From assembly GCF_016658545.1 (NCBI RefSeq), contig NZ_JACVZC010000006.1:1-64000 (forward strand): a stretch of DNA of 64,000 nt, in the 5' to 3' direction. This DNA is from Pseudomonas sp. S37. Its GTDB lineage: Bacteria > Pseudomonadota > Gammaproteobacteria > Pseudomonadales > Pseudomonadaceae. The notes beneath the pieces are model-generated. The model did not search any database. It was not told where the DNA came from and was given only the letters and a program-made list of their open reading frames with translations. A program made the position numbers and the translations under genes. Below, piece after piece: positions 1 through 12,261 of the stretch (positions are counted from its first letter, which is position 1; each line of letters starts with the position of its first letter).

Positions 1-7
1 AATCGAG

Positions 8-50
8 GGGCTGCTGCGCAGCCCGATCGCGACACAAGGCCGCTCCTACA
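8..50. repeat. REP element, GATCGCGACACAAGG type
   Basis: The left edge holds a short GC-rich inverted repeat (GCTGCTGCGCAGC) followed by GATCGCGACACAAGGCCGC and TCCTACA. The same module recurs near 8690-8800 and 55993-56108. It lies downstream of the amidohydrolase gene on the minus strand. No gene is visible before position 69. Confidence 0.7.
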
Positions 51-68
51 AAAAGCGGTTCCTCCTGA

Positions 69-1352
69 TCAGGCCGCCAGGCGCCCGCTGGCGATTGCCT
101 CCGACGCGGCCAGCATCGCCCGCAGCAACACCGCACACCCTGCCGCCAGGTCGTCAGGCGTGGCGTTCTCGATCTCGTTGTGGCTGATGCCATTCTCGCA
201 CGGCACGAAAATCATCCCCGCCGGCCCCAATTCGGCCAGGAAGATCGCGTCATGCCCGGCCCCGCTGACAATGTCCATGTGCGGCAAACCCAGCGCCCTG
301 GCCGACTCGCGCACGGCATCGACACAGCTTTTGTCGAAGTACAGCGCCGGGAAGTCGGCAGTGGGCACCAGCTCGTGGCTCAGGCCATGTTTGGCGCAGG
401 TCGCTTCGATCACCGTGCGCACCTCGGCAATCATGGCATTCAGCTGTTCGCCTTCAAGGTGGCGGAAATCCAGAGTCATGCGCACTTCGCCCGGGATCAC
501 GTTGCGCGAGCCCGGGTACGCCTGCAGGCAACCCACCGTGCCGCAGGCATGCGGCTGGTGGCCAAGGGCGGTGCGGTTGACCGCCTCGACCACGGCGGCG
601 GCACCCACCAGGGCATCCTTGCGCAGGTGCATGGGGGTGGGGCCGGCATGGGCTTCGACGCCGCGCAGGGTCAGGTCGAACCATTTCTGGCCGAGGGCGC
701 CGAGGACCACGCCGATGGTCTTGGCCTGGTCTTCCAGGATCGGCCCTTGCTCGATATGGGCTTCGAAATACGCCCCCACCGGGTGGCCCAACACCGCTCG
801 CGGGCCGGCGTAGCCGATGGCGTTCAGCGCCTCGCCAACACTGACACCCTGGGCATCGCGTTTGGCCAGGGTCTCTGCCAGGGTGAATTTGCCGGCGAAC
901 ACCCCCGAACCCATCATGCACGGGGCAAAGCGCGAGCCTTCTTCGTTGGTCCACACCACCACTTCCAGCGGTGCTTCGGTTTCCAGGCCCAAATCGTTGA
1001 GGGTGCGGATCACTTCCAGGCCGGCCATTACGCCGAAACAGCCATCGAACTTGCCGCCGGTGGGCTGGGTGTCGATATGGCTGCCGGTCATCACCGGTGG
1101 CAGCTTGGGGTTGCGCCCGGGGCGGCGGGCGAAGATGTTGCCGACGGCGTCGATGCTGACCGAGCAGCCGGCGGCCTCGCACCACTGCACGAACAGGTCG
1201 CGGGCCTGGCGGTCGAGGTCGGTCAGGGCCAGGCGGCAGACACCGCCCTTGGCCGTGGCGCCGAGGCGGGCCAGGTCCATCAGCGATTGCCACAGGCGGG
1301 TGGTGTTGATGTGATGGGCGGTGGTCTTCAGGATTTCTTTGGCTGGGGTCAT
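69..1352 (-). CDS. pydC: N-carbamoyl-beta-amino acid amidohydrolase (M20 family)
   Basis: A 427-residue Zn-dependent amidohydrolase of the beta-ureidopropionase / N-carbamoyl-L-amino acid hydrolase family. In reductive pyrimidine breakdown it would split N-carbamoyl-beta-alanine into beta-alanine, CO2 and ammonia. Visible metal motifs are GSHIDTQ (His92), GKFDG (Asp103), TNEEGSRF (Glu137/138) and, further on, VEAHAGPTPM and the C-terminal ENGISHNE. The start is the Met of MTPAKEILK at 1352. The frame stays open upstream, but that stretch runs through a REP element and gives non-conserved sequence. It is the last gene of a minus-strand pair with the NCS1 permease, divergent from pydB. Allantoate or hydantoin-derived substrates are the alternatives; the neighbours argue for the pyrimidine role. 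Confidence 0.88.
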   Translation of the reverse strand: MTPAKEILKTTAHHINTTRLWQSLMDLARLGATAKGGVCRLALTDLDRQARDLFVQWCEAAGCSVSIDAVGNIFARRPGRNPKLPPVMTGSHIDTQPTGGKFDGCFGVMAGLEVIRTLNDLGLETEAPLEVVVWTNEEGSRFAPCMMGSGVFAGKFTLAETLAKRDAQGVSVGEALNAIGYAGPRAVLGHPVGAYFEAHIEQGPILEDQAKTIGVVLGALGQKWFDLTLRGVEAHAGPTPMHLRKDALVGAAAVVEAVNRTALGHQPHACGTVGCLQAYPGSRNVIPGEVRMTLDFRHLEGEQLNAMIAEVRTVIEATCAKHGLSHELVPTADFPALYFDKSCVDAVRESARALGLPHMDIVSGAGHDAIFLAELGPAGMIFVPCENGISHNEIENATPDDLAAGCAVLLRAMLAASEAIASGRLAA

Positions 1353-1384
1353 GAGTTTTTCCTTCAGGCTTTTTGTTGTCTGTG

Positions 1385-1461
1385 CAGGCCTATTCGCGGG
1401 TAAACCCGCTCCTACAAGGGTCAGCGCAGCCCGCGATCTTTGTAGGAGCGGGTTTATCGAG
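1385..1461. repeat. REP pair (inverted)
   Basis: Two inverted copies of the CGCGGGTAAACCCGCTCCTACA module sit between the permease and the amidohydrolase genes, separated by about 25 bases. A stem-loop pair here could give different mRNA levels for the two genes (inference). Confidence 0.8.
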
Positions 1462-1494
1462 GCGTCGAACCGCCGCGAAGGGGCCAGCGCGGTC

Positions 1495-2985
1495 TTAAGG
1501 CAAGGGCTTGGCCAGCCGCGCCGGGCTGCGTGCCGCAAACCCGGCGAACACGTAGTACAACGCTCCGCCCAGCAGCGAGCCGGTGAACCAGCCGTAGTCG
1601 TAGAACCAGCTGAAACTGCTGTTGCCGATCGCCATCACGGTCAACCCCACCGGCAAGGCGAAAGCGGCAAACCCGGGCCAGTTCCACGCCGGGTACACGT
1701 CGTCGCGGTACAGCCCGGCCAGGTCCAGCTGTTGCCGGCGGATCAGGAAGTAGTCCACCACCATGATTCCGGCAATCGGCCCAAGCAGGCTGGAATAGCC
1801 CAGCAGCCAGTTGGAATACACGCTTTCCAGGCTCAGGTCGGAAACGATCCAGCCCAGCTTCTTCAGCAACTCATGGCCCATCAGCGCCAGGCCGATGAAA
1901 CCGGTCAGCCATACCGCACGGCTGCGCCCGATCAGGCGTGGGGCGATGTTCTGGAAGTCGTTGGTCGGCGACACGATGTTCGCCGCGGTATTGGTCGACA
2001 GCGTGGCGATCACGATCAGCGCCATGGCCAGCGCCACCCAGAACGGGCTGTGGATCTTGCCGATCAGGCTGACTGGGTCGGACACGGTCTCGCCCACCAG
2101 CGACGCCGAGGCGGCCGTCAATACCACCCCCAGCGCGGCGAACAGGAACATGGTCAGTGGCAGGCCGAAGATCTGCCCGAGAATCTGGTCCTTCTGGCTG
2201 CGCGCGTAGCGGCTGAAGTCGGGAATGTTCAACGACAGGGTGGCCCAGAAACCGACCATGGCCGTGAGCCCCGCGCAGAAGTAGCTGACCACGCTGGCGC
2301 CTTCCGGGCGCTTGGGCGGCTGCGCCAGCAGCTCGGTCATCGACATGTGCGGCAAGGCCCAGAACAACAGGCCCACGCCCACCGCTACCAGCAGCGGGGC
2401 GGACAGCGTTTCCAGCCACTTGATCGACTCGGCACCGCGCAACACCACCCACAGGTTCAGGCACCAGAAGACCATGAAACCGATCACCTCGCCGGTACCG
2501 CCCAGGGCCTTCCAGCCATCGAACACCGACCCCAGGAACAGGTGAATGGCCAAGCCGCCGAACAGGGTCTGAATACCAAACCAGCCACAGGCGACCACCG
2601 CGCGGATCAGGCACGGTACATTGGAGCCGAGGATGCCGAACGACGAACGCAGCAGCACCGGGAACGGGATGCCGTACTTGGTGCCGGGGAAGGCGTTGAG
2701 GGTAAGCGGGATGAGTACGATCACGTTGGCCAGCAGGATCGCCAGCAGCGCCTCGCCGACGCTGAGGCCGAAGTAGGCGGTGAGCACGCCGCCGAGGGTG
2801 TAGGTAGGTACACAGATGGACATGCCCACCCACAGGGCAGTGATGTGCCATTTGTTCCAGGTACGCTGGTGCACCTTGGTCGGTGCGATGTCGTGGTTGT
2901 AGCGCGGGCTGTCAAGGACATCGCTGCCCTCGGCCAGCTCGAACAGGCCAGCCTGCTCGACCACTTCCGATCTGCTCTGTTGCAT
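1495..2985 (-). CDS. pydP: NCS1-family nucleobase/hydantoin permease
   Basis: A 496-residue inner-membrane protein with about twelve hydrophobic segments and the NCS1 signature region near the N-terminus (SPRYNHDIAPT, then WNKWHITALWVGMSICVPTY). NCS1 members import uracil, thymine, allantoin or hydantoins by cation symport. Its place between the amidohydrolase and dihydropyrimidinase genes points to uptake of pyrimidine bases or dihydropyrimidines. The start MQQSRSEVV at 2985 is preceded by GGAGAAAG. Upstream in-frame Mets at 3024 and 3051 lack such a site. It is divergent from pydB across a 345-bp AT-rich gap. Confidence 0.85.
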   Translation of the reverse strand: MQQSRSEVVEQAGLFELAEGSDVLDSPRYNHDIAPTKVHQRTWNKWHITALWVGMSICVPTYTLGGVLTAYFGLSVGEALLAILLANVIVLIPLTLNAFPGTKYGIPFPVLLRSSFGILGSNVPCLIRAVVACGWFGIQTLFGGLAIHLFLGSVFDGWKALGGTGEVIGFMVFWCLNLWVVLRGAESIKWLETLSAPLLVAVGVGLLFWALPHMSMTELLAQPPKRPEGASVVSYFCAGLTAMVGFWATLSLNIPDFSRYARSQKDQILGQIFGLPLTMFLFAALGVVLTAASASLVGETVSDPVSLIGKIHSPFWVALAMALIVIATLSTNTAANIVSPTNDFQNIAPRLIGRSRAVWLTGFIGLALMGHELLKKLGWIVSDLSLESVYSNWLLGYSSLLGPIAGIMVVDYFLIRRQQLDLAGLYRDDVYPAWNWPGFAAFALPVGLTVMAIGNSSFSWFYDYGWFTGSLLGGALYYVFAGFAARSPARLAKPLP

Positions 2986-4770
<1,785 letters not shown>

Positions 4771-4850
4771 AGCCATGGGGCCGCTGTGCGGCCCCCGATC
4801 CCACCACAACACCTGTCGCCTGCACCATAAAAAATAGAGAGGCTACAACC

Positions 4851-6218
4851 GTGACCAACGCCCTGAACCATTTGCCGCGCCCCCGGGCCGGCGCCGACCA
4901 GCTGGCCGAGCGCTTCAGCGACCTGGCCCCACCCCTCACCGCCCGCCAGGCCGCTGTCGAAAGCGCACGCTGCCTGTATTGCTACGACGCCCCCTGCGTC
5001 AACGCGTGCCCCAGCGAAATCGACATCCCGTCATTCATCCACCGCATCAGCGACGAAAACCTGCAAGGCGCCGCCGAACGCATTCTCTCGGCCAACATCC
5101 TGGGCGGCAGCTGCGCCCGCGTCTGCCCTACCGAAATCCTTTGCCAGCAAGCCTGCGTGCGCAACAACGCGCAGGAATGCGCACCGGTACTGATCGGCCA
5201 GTTACAGCGCTACGCCCTGGACAACGCGCACTTCAGTGAACACCCGTTCAAGCGCTCACCCGCCACCGGCAAACGCATTGCCGTGGTCGGCGCCGGCCCT
5301 GCCGGGTTGTCCTGCGCCCACCGCCTGGCCATGCATGGGCACGACGTGGTGGTATTCGAGGCCTGCGACAAAGCTGGCGGCCTCAACGAGTACGGCATCG
5401 CCCGCTACAAACTGGTCGACGATTATGCCCAGCATGAGGTGGCGTTCCTGCTCGACATCGGCGGCATCGAGGTTCGCCATGGTCAGCGCCTGGGTAGCAA
5501 CCTCAGCCTGGGCGAGTTGCGTGACCAGTACGACGCGGTGTTCCTCGGCCTTGGCCTGAATGCCGTGCGCCAGCTGGGCCTGGCGGATGAAGAAGCCCCC
5601 GGCCTGCTTGCCGCTACCGATTACATTCGTGAATTGCGCCAGGCCGATGACCTCAGCCAGCTGCCGCTGGCCGACCGCTGCCTGGTGATTGGCGCCGGCA
5701 ACACCGCCATCGACATGGCCGTGCAGATGAGCCGCCTGGGCGCCCGCGACGTCAACCTGGTGTACCGCCGTGGCCACGCCGACATGGGCGCCACCGGCCA
5801 CGAGCAGGACATCGCCAAGGCCAACCAGGTACGCCTGCACACCTGGGCGCGCCCCGATGCCGTGCTGCTGGACGACAGCGGCAAGGTACGCGGCATGCGC
5901 TTTGCCCGCACCGAGCTGGCCGACGGCCGCCTGCGCGACACTGGCGAAACCTTCGAGCTGGCTGCCGACGCCATTTTCAAGGCCATCGGCCAACGCTTCG
6001 ATGACGCCAGCCTCACCGACCCGGTGGCCGCGCAACTGGCCCGCGAGGGTGAACGCATCCGCGTTGACGCAAACCTGCAGACCAGCCTGCCCGGCGTGTA
6101 CGCCGGCGGCGACTGCACCGCGCTGGGCCAGGACCTTACCGTCCAGGCCGTGCAACACGGCAAGCTGGCCGCCGAAGCCATCCATGCCCAACTCATGCTC
6201 AACGTGGAGGCAGCGTAA
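4851..6218 (+). CDS. pydX: Dihydropyrimidine dehydrogenase, NAD(P)H/FAD/Fe-S subunit
   Basis: A 455-residue glutamate-synthase-small-subunit-like flavoprotein equivalent to E. coli PreT and to the N-terminal half of mammalian DPD. Eight cysteines near the N-terminus (41, 44, 49, 53 in CLYCYDAPC and NACP; 88, 92, 98, 102) should hold two Fe-S clusters. The FAD motif AVVGAGPAGLSC lies around residues 144-155 and the second dinucleotide motif CLVIGAGNTAID around 280. It starts with GTG at 4851 behind GAGAGG and ends directly before the pydA ATG, so the two subunits are probably made in equal amounts. It passes electrons from NAD(P)H to PydA. Confidence 0.93.
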   Translation: MTNALNHLPRPRAGADQLAERFSDLAPPLTARQAAVESARCLYCYDAPCVNACPSEIDIPSFIHRISDENLQGAAERILSANILGGSCARVCPTEILCQQACVRNNAQECAPVLIGQLQRYALDNAHFSEHPFKRSPATGKRIAVVGAGPAGLSCAHRLAMHGHDVVVFEACDKAGGLNEYGIARYKLVDDYAQHEVAFLLDIGGIEVRHGQRLGSNLSLGELRDQYDAVFLGLGLNAVRQLGLADEEAPGLLAATDYIRELRQADDLSQLPLADRCLVIGAGNTAIDMAVQMSRLGARDVNLVYRRGHADMGATGHEQDIAKANQVRLHTWARPDAVLLDDSGKVRGMRFARTELADGRLRDTGETFELAADAIFKAIGQRFDDASLTDPVAAQLAREGERIRVDANLQTSLPGVYAGGDCTALGQDLTVQAVQHGKLAAEAIHAQLMLNVEAA

Positions 6219-7493
6219 ATGGCCGACTTGTCTATCGTATTCGCCGGTATCAAGGCCCCCAACCCGTTCTGGCTGGCCTCCGCACCGCCTACCGACAAAG
6301 CCTACAACGTGGTCCGTGCCTTCGAGGCCGGCTGGGGCGGCGTGGTCTGGAAAACCCTGGGCGAAGACCCGGCAGCGGTCAACGTGTCGTCGCGCTACTC
6401 GGCGCACTATGGCGCCAATCGCCAGGTACAGGGCATCAACAACATCGAGCTGATCACCGACCGCTCGCTGGAAATCAACCTGCGCGAAATCACCCAGGTG
6501 AAGAAGGACTGGCCTGACCGCGCGCTGATCGTATCGCTGATGGTGCCGTGTGAAGAAGCGTCCTGGAAGTTCATTCTGCCGCTGGTGGAGGCCACCGGGG
6601 CCGATGGCATCGAACTGAATTTCGGCTGCCCGCACGGCATGCCGGAGCGCGGCATGGGGGCGGCGGTCGGCCAGGTGCCGGAGTACGTGGAAATGGTCAC
6701 CCGCTGGTGCAAGACGTATTGCGCGCTGCCGGTGATCGTCAAGCTGACGCCGAACATCACCGACATTCGCCAGTCGGCGCGTGCTGCGCACCGGGGCGGG
6801 GCTGATGCGGTGTCGTTGATCAACACCATCAACTCGATCACCAGCGTCGACCTGGACCGCATGGTGGCCCACCCCATCGTTGGCGACCAGAGTACCCATG
6901 GCGGTTACTGCGGCTCGGCGGTGAAACCGATTGCCCTGAACATGGTGGCGGAAATCGCCCGCGACCCGGAAACCCGCGGCCTGCCGATTTGCGGCATTGG
7001 CGGCATCGGCAACTGGCGCGATGCGGCGGAGTTCATGGCGCTGGGCAGTGGCACGGTGCAGGTGTGCACCGCGGCGATGCTGCATGGCTTCCGTATCGTC
7101 GAGGATATGAAAGACGGCCTGGCGCGCTGGATGGACCAGCACAAGCACCGCAACATCGAGGCGTTCCGCGGGCAGGCGGTGGGCCATACCACTGACTGGA
7201 AGTACCTGGATATCAACTACAAATCGGTGGCGCACATCGACCAGGCGGCGTGCATTGGTTGCGGGCGCTGCCACATTGCCTGTGAGGACACCTCGCACCA
7301 GGCCATTGCCAGCACGTTGAAGGCGGATGGCACGCATGTGTACAGCGTGATCGAGGAAGAATGCGTGGGCTGCAACCTGTGCCAGATCACCTGCCCGGTG
7401 GAGAACTGCATCGACATGCAGGCGCAGGACACCGGCAAGCCTTATCTGAACTGGACGCAGGATCCGCGCAACCCCTATCGTGAGGCCAGCTGA
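6219..7493 (+). CDS. pydA: Dihydropyrimidine dehydrogenase, FMN catalytic subunit
   Basis: A 424-residue protein that reduces uracil and thymine to the 5,6-dihydro forms, equivalent to E. coli PreA and the C-terminal half of mammalian DPD. The TIM-barrel FMN domain carries GWGGVVWKTLG and the active-site loop NFGCPHGMPERGMG, with Cys137 at the place of human Cys671; the adjacent Ser of the human enzyme is Gly here. The C-terminal ferredoxin part has two 4Fe-4S motifs, CIGCGRCHIAC and CVGCNLCQITCP. The gene abuts pydX with no gap (TAA then ATG). Confidence 0.95.
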   Translation: MADLSIVFAGIKAPNPFWLASAPPTDKAYNVVRAFEAGWGGVVWKTLGEDPAAVNVSSRYSAHYGANRQVQGINNIELITDRSLEINLREITQVKKDWPDRALIVSLMVPCEEASWKFILPLVEATGADGIELNFGCPHGMPERGMGAAVGQVPEYVEMVTRWCKTYCALPVIVKLTPNITDIRQSARAAHRGGADAVSLINTINSITSVDLDRMVAHPIVGDQSTHGGYCGSAVKPIALNMVAEIARDPETRGLPICGIGGIGNWRDAAEFMALGSGTVQVCTAAMLHGFRIVEDMKDGLARWMDQHKHRNIEAFRGQAVGHTTDWKYLDINYKSVAHIDQAACIGCGRCHIACEDTSHQAIASTLKADGTHVYSVIEEECVGCNLCQITCPVENCIDMQAQDTGKPYLNWTQDPRNPYREAS

Positions 7494-7501
7494 AACTGAT
7501 T

Positions 7502-7619
7502 GGGGCTGCTGCGCAGCCCTTCGCGGGTAAACCCGCTCCCACAGGTTTATCGTTTTCCACACAAGCGGCGCGGTCCCTGTGGGAGCGGGTTTACCCGCGA
7601 AGGGCCGCGCAGCGGCCCA
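7502..7619. repeat. REP pair (inverted)
   Basis: Two inverted CGCGGGTAAACCCGCTCCCACAG modules, each joined to a GGGCTGCTGCGCAGCCC or GGGCCGCGCAGCGGCCC hairpin, fill the convergent gap between pydA and the TetR gene. They may act as a shared transcription end (inference). Confidence 0.85.
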
Positions 7620-7641
7620 ATCCACCTGGCGACCGCCGGCC

Positions 7642-8262
7642 TCAAGGCTCCAGCCCAATCCCCCGCAAGATCACACTGGTCACCGTCTGCACCGCACTTT
7701 CGAACGCCATGTCCGACAGTACCTCGCCGCCATTGAGCAACTGCACCTGGTAACCAAAGTCGGCATAGTGCTGGGTCGAGGCCCAGATCATGTACAGCAA
7801 TGCCGATGGCTCCACCGGCAGAATGCGCCCTTCCTCCACCCAACGGCGAATCTTGGCTTCCTTCATTTTTGCCCAGGGCACCAGGCTTTCATCCAGGTTC
7901 ACCCCCAGCACCGGCGCGCCGTGCAGCATCTCTTCGGCCCAGATCTTCGAGCCCAGCGGCCGTGAACGCGAGTGGCCCATCTTTGCCCGGATGTAACTGG
8001 TCAGCACCACCCGCGGGTCGTCGAAGTTCTCGAAGCACAGTGCGTCCTGCTTCCACACCTCCAGCAGGTCCTGCAGCACCGCGCGGAACAAGTCGTCCTT
8101 GGTGCTGAAGTAGTAATGCAGGTTGGAACGCGGCAACTCGGCCTGCTCGGCGATATCGCCCATCGAGGTGGCGCCGTAGCCTTTTTCGGCGAACACCTTT
8201 TCTGCCGCCTGCAGGATCTTGTCGATATTGCGCCGGCGGATTTCGATCTTGTGGTTGGCCAT
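7642..8262 (-). CDS. TetR-family regulator, RutR-like
   Basis: A 206-residue repressor-type protein. The N-terminal TetR helix-turn-helix spans about residues 15-60 (ILQAAEKVFAEKGYGATSM ... LHYYFSTKDDLF), followed by a ligand domain with EEMLHGAP. The overall pattern, including SNLHYYF, resembles RutR, which senses uracil/thymine in E. coli. It lies next to the pyd genes, so it is the best candidate to bind the palindromes in 2986-3330. The start at 8262 overlaps the stop of the VOC gene (TGATG), implying translational coupling. Its exact ligand cannot be read from sequence. Confidence 0.8.
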   Translation of the reverse strand: MANHKIEIRRRNIDKILQAAEKVFAEKGYGATSMGDIAEQAELPRSNLHYYFSTKDDLFRAVLQDLLEVWKQDALCFENFDDPRVVLTSYIRAKMGHSRSRPLGSKIWAEEMLHGAPVLGVNLDESLVPWAKMKEAKIRRWVEEGRILPVEPSALLYMIWASTQHYADFGYQVQLLNGGEVLSDMAFESAVQTVTSVILRGIGLEP

Positions 8263-8618
8263 CAGGCTTGAGCCGTCCACACCGCCAGTTCATAACCGTC
8301 CGGGTCGATGAAATGGAAGCGCCGCCCGCCAGGAAAGGCAAAGGTTGCCCGGCTGATCTTCGCCCCGGCCGCCTCGACCCGCTGCTGCGTGGCGTCGAGG
8401 TCGTCGGCGTACAGGATCACCAATGGCCCGCCCGGGCGCACCGGCTCACCCGTGGTAAACCCGCCCGTCAGGCGGCCATCGCTGAACTCGGTGTAAGTTG
8501 GCCCATAGTCAGTGAAAGCCCAACCGAACACGCTGCCATAGAAGGCCTTGCTGCGTGCGATGTCGCTGACATTGAACTCGATGTTGTCGATCTGCCGATC
8601 GGTACCGCGAATACCCAT
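8262..8618 (-). CDS. VOC (glyoxalase/bleomycin resistance) family protein
   Basis: A 118-residue single-domain vicinal-oxygen-chelate protein. It has the paired beta-alpha-beta-beta-beta pattern: NIEFNVSDIARSKAFYGSVF at the start, FTDYGPTYTEFSDG, a middle LVILYADDLDATQQRVEAAG and a C-terminal FIDPDGYELAVW. It is upstream of and translationally coupled to the TetR gene. The substrate is unknown. Coupling to a pyrimidine-type regulator is unusual and may mean it acts on a pathway aldehyde, but this is a guess. Confidence 0.8.
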   Translation of the reverse strand: MGIRGTDRQIDNIEFNVSDIARSKAFYGSVFGWAFTDYGPTYTEFSDGRLTGGFTTGEPVRPGGPLVILYADDLDATQQRVEAAGAKISRATFAFPGGRRFHFIDPDGYELAVWTAQA

Positions 8619-8681
8619 GTGCGCTCCGTGCCGAATGGTGTTTGGCCTAGTCTACTCCGCTTGCTCGAAGCGGGTGCAATC

Positions 8682-8802
8682 CCTGTAGGAGCGGCCTTGT
8701 GTCGCGATCGGGCCGCAGAGCGGCCCCAAATTTTAAGCTTCACCGCTGAACTCGCTGGGGCCGCTCCGCGGCCCGATCGCGACACAAGGCCGCTCCTACA
8801 GG
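8682..8802. repeat. REP pair, GATCGCGACACAAGG type
   Basis: Two inverted copies of the TGTAGGAGCGGCCTTGTGTC module with internal GGGCCGC hairpins occupy most of the 197-bp gap between the GH15 gene end and the VOC start. Nothing else is seen in this gap. Confidence 0.85.
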
Positions 8803-8815
8803 GGCCGCGTTTGTC

Positions 8816-10612
8816 TTATCCACAGCTGGCCCGGTCGCGCACCGGGCACTGGGCGCGGTGCAGGTTCAGGGCGGTGTTGATGATGCCGATGTGGCTGAAC
8901 GCCTGCGGGTAGTTGCCGAGCATGCGCTGGCCAGCCGGGTCGTACTGTTCGGCCAGCAGGCCGAGGTCGTTGCACAGGCCGGTCAGGCGTTCGTACAAGG
9001 CTTGCGCTTCTTCCTGGCGCCCCAGCAACACATAAACGTCGGCCAGCCAGAACGAACAGACCAGGAAGGTGCCCTCGCCCGGGGTCAGGCCGTCGCTGCA
9101 ACTGTCGCTGTCGTAGCGCAGCAGCAGGCCGTTTTTCAGCAGGCGTTGTTCGATCTGCTCCAGCGTGCGCAAAAAGCGCGGGTCCTCTGCTGGCAGGAAG
9201 CCGGTCAAGGCGATCTGCAACAGGCTGGCATCCATCTCGCGCGAGCCATAAGCCTGGACGAAGAACTGGCCGCTGCTGTCCAGGCCGTGTTCGCACACTT
9301 CGCGGCGGATCTCGTCAGCCACCTGGCGATAGTGTTGCCCCTGTTCGCGGCCTTCTTCAGTGGTGTCGGCCAGCCCGGCGGCACGGTCGAACGCCACCCA
9401 GGCCATGACCTTGGAATGCACGAATTGCTGGCGGCCGCCGCGCACTTCCCAGATACCTTCGTCCGGCTCGCGCCAGATGCGCTCGACGTAGGGCAGGATC
9501 AAGCGGGAAATGGCGGCGCTGCGCGGGTGCCGCGGCAAGCCGCCCTTGATCGCCTGGCTCATGGCGTCGGCCAGCTCGCCGTAGATGTCCAGCTGCGTCT
9601 GCGCCGACGCGGCATTGCCCACACGCACCGGCTGCGAATGCTCGTAACCGGCCAGCCATGGCAGGGTGTATTCCTGCAGGTCGCGCTCGCCGGCCAGGCC
9701 GTACATGATCTGCATCTGTTCGGGGTTGCCGGCCACCGAGCGCAGCAGCCATTCGCGCCAGGCCTGGGCCTCGTCGAAGTAGCCCAGGTTCATGAACGCC
9801 AGCAAGGTCATGGTGGCGTCGCGCAGCCAGCAGAAGCGGTAGTCCCAGTTGCGCTCGCCCCCGACACGCTCGGGCAGCGACGTGGTGACCGCGGCGACAA
9901 TGCCGCCGGTGGGGGCGTAAGTCATGGCCTTGAGCGTAAGCAGCGAGCGGCGCACCAACGCGCTGTAGGGGCCTACCTGCGGGCAGCGGTCGGCGAAGGC
10001 CTGCCATTGCTCACGCGTGTTTGCCAAGGCATCGTCGATGTCACAATCGGGCTGCACTGGCAGGTGCGAGGGCTGGTGGCGCAGGCTGAACACCTGGCGC
10101 TGGCCAGCCGCGACGCGAAAACGGGCAACCGTGTGGTGGTCGCGGGCGTGTGGCGGCACGGTACTGCACAGGATCAGCCGGTCGGGGCCGGCGACGGCGC
10201 TGAGGGTCATTGGCTCCAGGCGCTCGACCCAGGGCACGCTGCGGCCGTAGTCGAAGCGCATGACCAGGTCCATTTCAAAGTTGGTTTCGCCCGAGATGCC
10301 CTCGACGATACGTACCACTGAATTGACTTCGCCCAGTGGCATGAAGTCGAGCACCCGGGCGCGGCCGGTGGCGGTGACCCAGGTGGTTTCCAGTACCAAA
10401 GTATCGTCCAGGTACTGGCGGCTGCTGTGCTCGACCGGGTCGCAAGGGGCCAGGCGCCAGCGGCCGTTTTCTTCGTTGCCCAGCAGGGCGGCGAAGACTG
10501 CAGGGGCGTCGAAGCGTGGCAGGCACAGCCAGTCGAGGGAGCCGTCGCGGCTGACCAGGGCGGCGCTGCGGCAGTTGCCCAGCAGGGCGTAGTCTTCTAT
10601 GTGGGCGGGCAT
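8816..10612 (-). CDS. Glycoside hydrolase family 15 protein (glucoamylase/trehalase-like)
   Basis: A 598-residue GH15 protein. The N-terminal beta-sandwich begins IEDYALLGNCRSAALVSRDG and SLDWLCLPRFDAP. The alpha6/alpha6 catalytic barrel carries NWDYRFCWLRDATMTLLAF, then EPDEGIWEVRGGRQQFVHSK with the probable general acid, and a second acidic motif GEGTFLVCSFWLADVY. Bacterial members act on starch, dextran, trehalose or terminal alpha-glucose. The start MPAHIEDYAL at 10612 has AAGGAGACCC before it. It lies beside zwf and gnd, which suggests that released glucose enters the pentose phosphate/Entner-Doudoroff routes (inference). The substrate is not fixed by sequence. Confidence 0.85.
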   Translation of the reverse strand: MPAHIEDYALLGNCRSAALVSRDGSLDWLCLPRFDAPAVFAALLGNEENGRWRLAPCDPVEHSSRQYLDDTLVLETTWVTATGRARVLDFMPLGEVNSVVRIVEGISGETNFEMDLVMRFDYGRSVPWVERLEPMTLSAVAGPDRLILCSTVPPHARDHHTVARFRVAAGQRQVFSLRHQPSHLPVQPDCDIDDALANTREQWQAFADRCPQVGPYSALVRRSLLTLKAMTYAPTGGIVAAVTTSLPERVGGERNWDYRFCWLRDATMTLLAFMNLGYFDEAQAWREWLLRSVAGNPEQMQIMYGLAGERDLQEYTLPWLAGYEHSQPVRVGNAASAQTQLDIYGELADAMSQAIKGGLPRHPRSAAISRLILPYVERIWREPDEGIWEVRGGRQQFVHSKVMAWVAFDRAAGLADTTEEGREQGQHYRQVADEIRREVCEHGLDSSGQFFVQAYGSREMDASLLQIALTGFLPAEDPRFLRTLEQIEQRLLKNGLLLRYDSDSCSDGLTPGEGTFLVCSFWLADVYVLLGRQEEAQALYERLTGLCNDLGLLAEQYDPAGQRMLGNYPQAFSHIGIINTALNLHRAQCPVRDRASCG

Positions 10613-10637
10613 TGGGTCTCCTTTGTGTGGTGGCCTG

Positions 10638-10736
10638 TGCTGGCCTCTTCGCGGGTAAACCCGCTCCCACAGTTTCTCCACAACCATTGAAGGTGGTGGA
10701 ATCCCTGTGGGAGCGGGTTTACCCGCGAAGAGGCCG
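10638..10736. repeat. REP pair (inverted)
   Basis: Two inverted GGCCTCTTCGCGGGTAAACC modules (to CCGCTCCCACAG), about 40 bases apart, lie between zwf and the GH15 gene. Confidence 0.85.
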
Positions 10737-10755
10737 GCCCAGGCTTACAAACCTC

Positions 10756-12257
<1,502 letters not shown>

Positions 12258-12261
<4 letters not shown>

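Noticed and set aside
6648..6677. Missing Cys in GAAVGQ of PydA compared with mammalian LACGQ
   Set aside because: The catalytic Cys of the family is the one in the preceding NFGCP motif (Cys137), which is present.
5256..7658. An 800-codon open frame antisense to pydX/pydA, and similar very long antisense frames over treY (19423-22140), glgX (22900-25011), glgB (27815-29755) and glgE (33206-35272)
   Set aside because: GC-rich codon use keeps the opposite strand open. The translations are low-complexity His/Gln/Arg/Gly-rich sequence without recognisable motifs, while the sense strand encodes complete enzymes.
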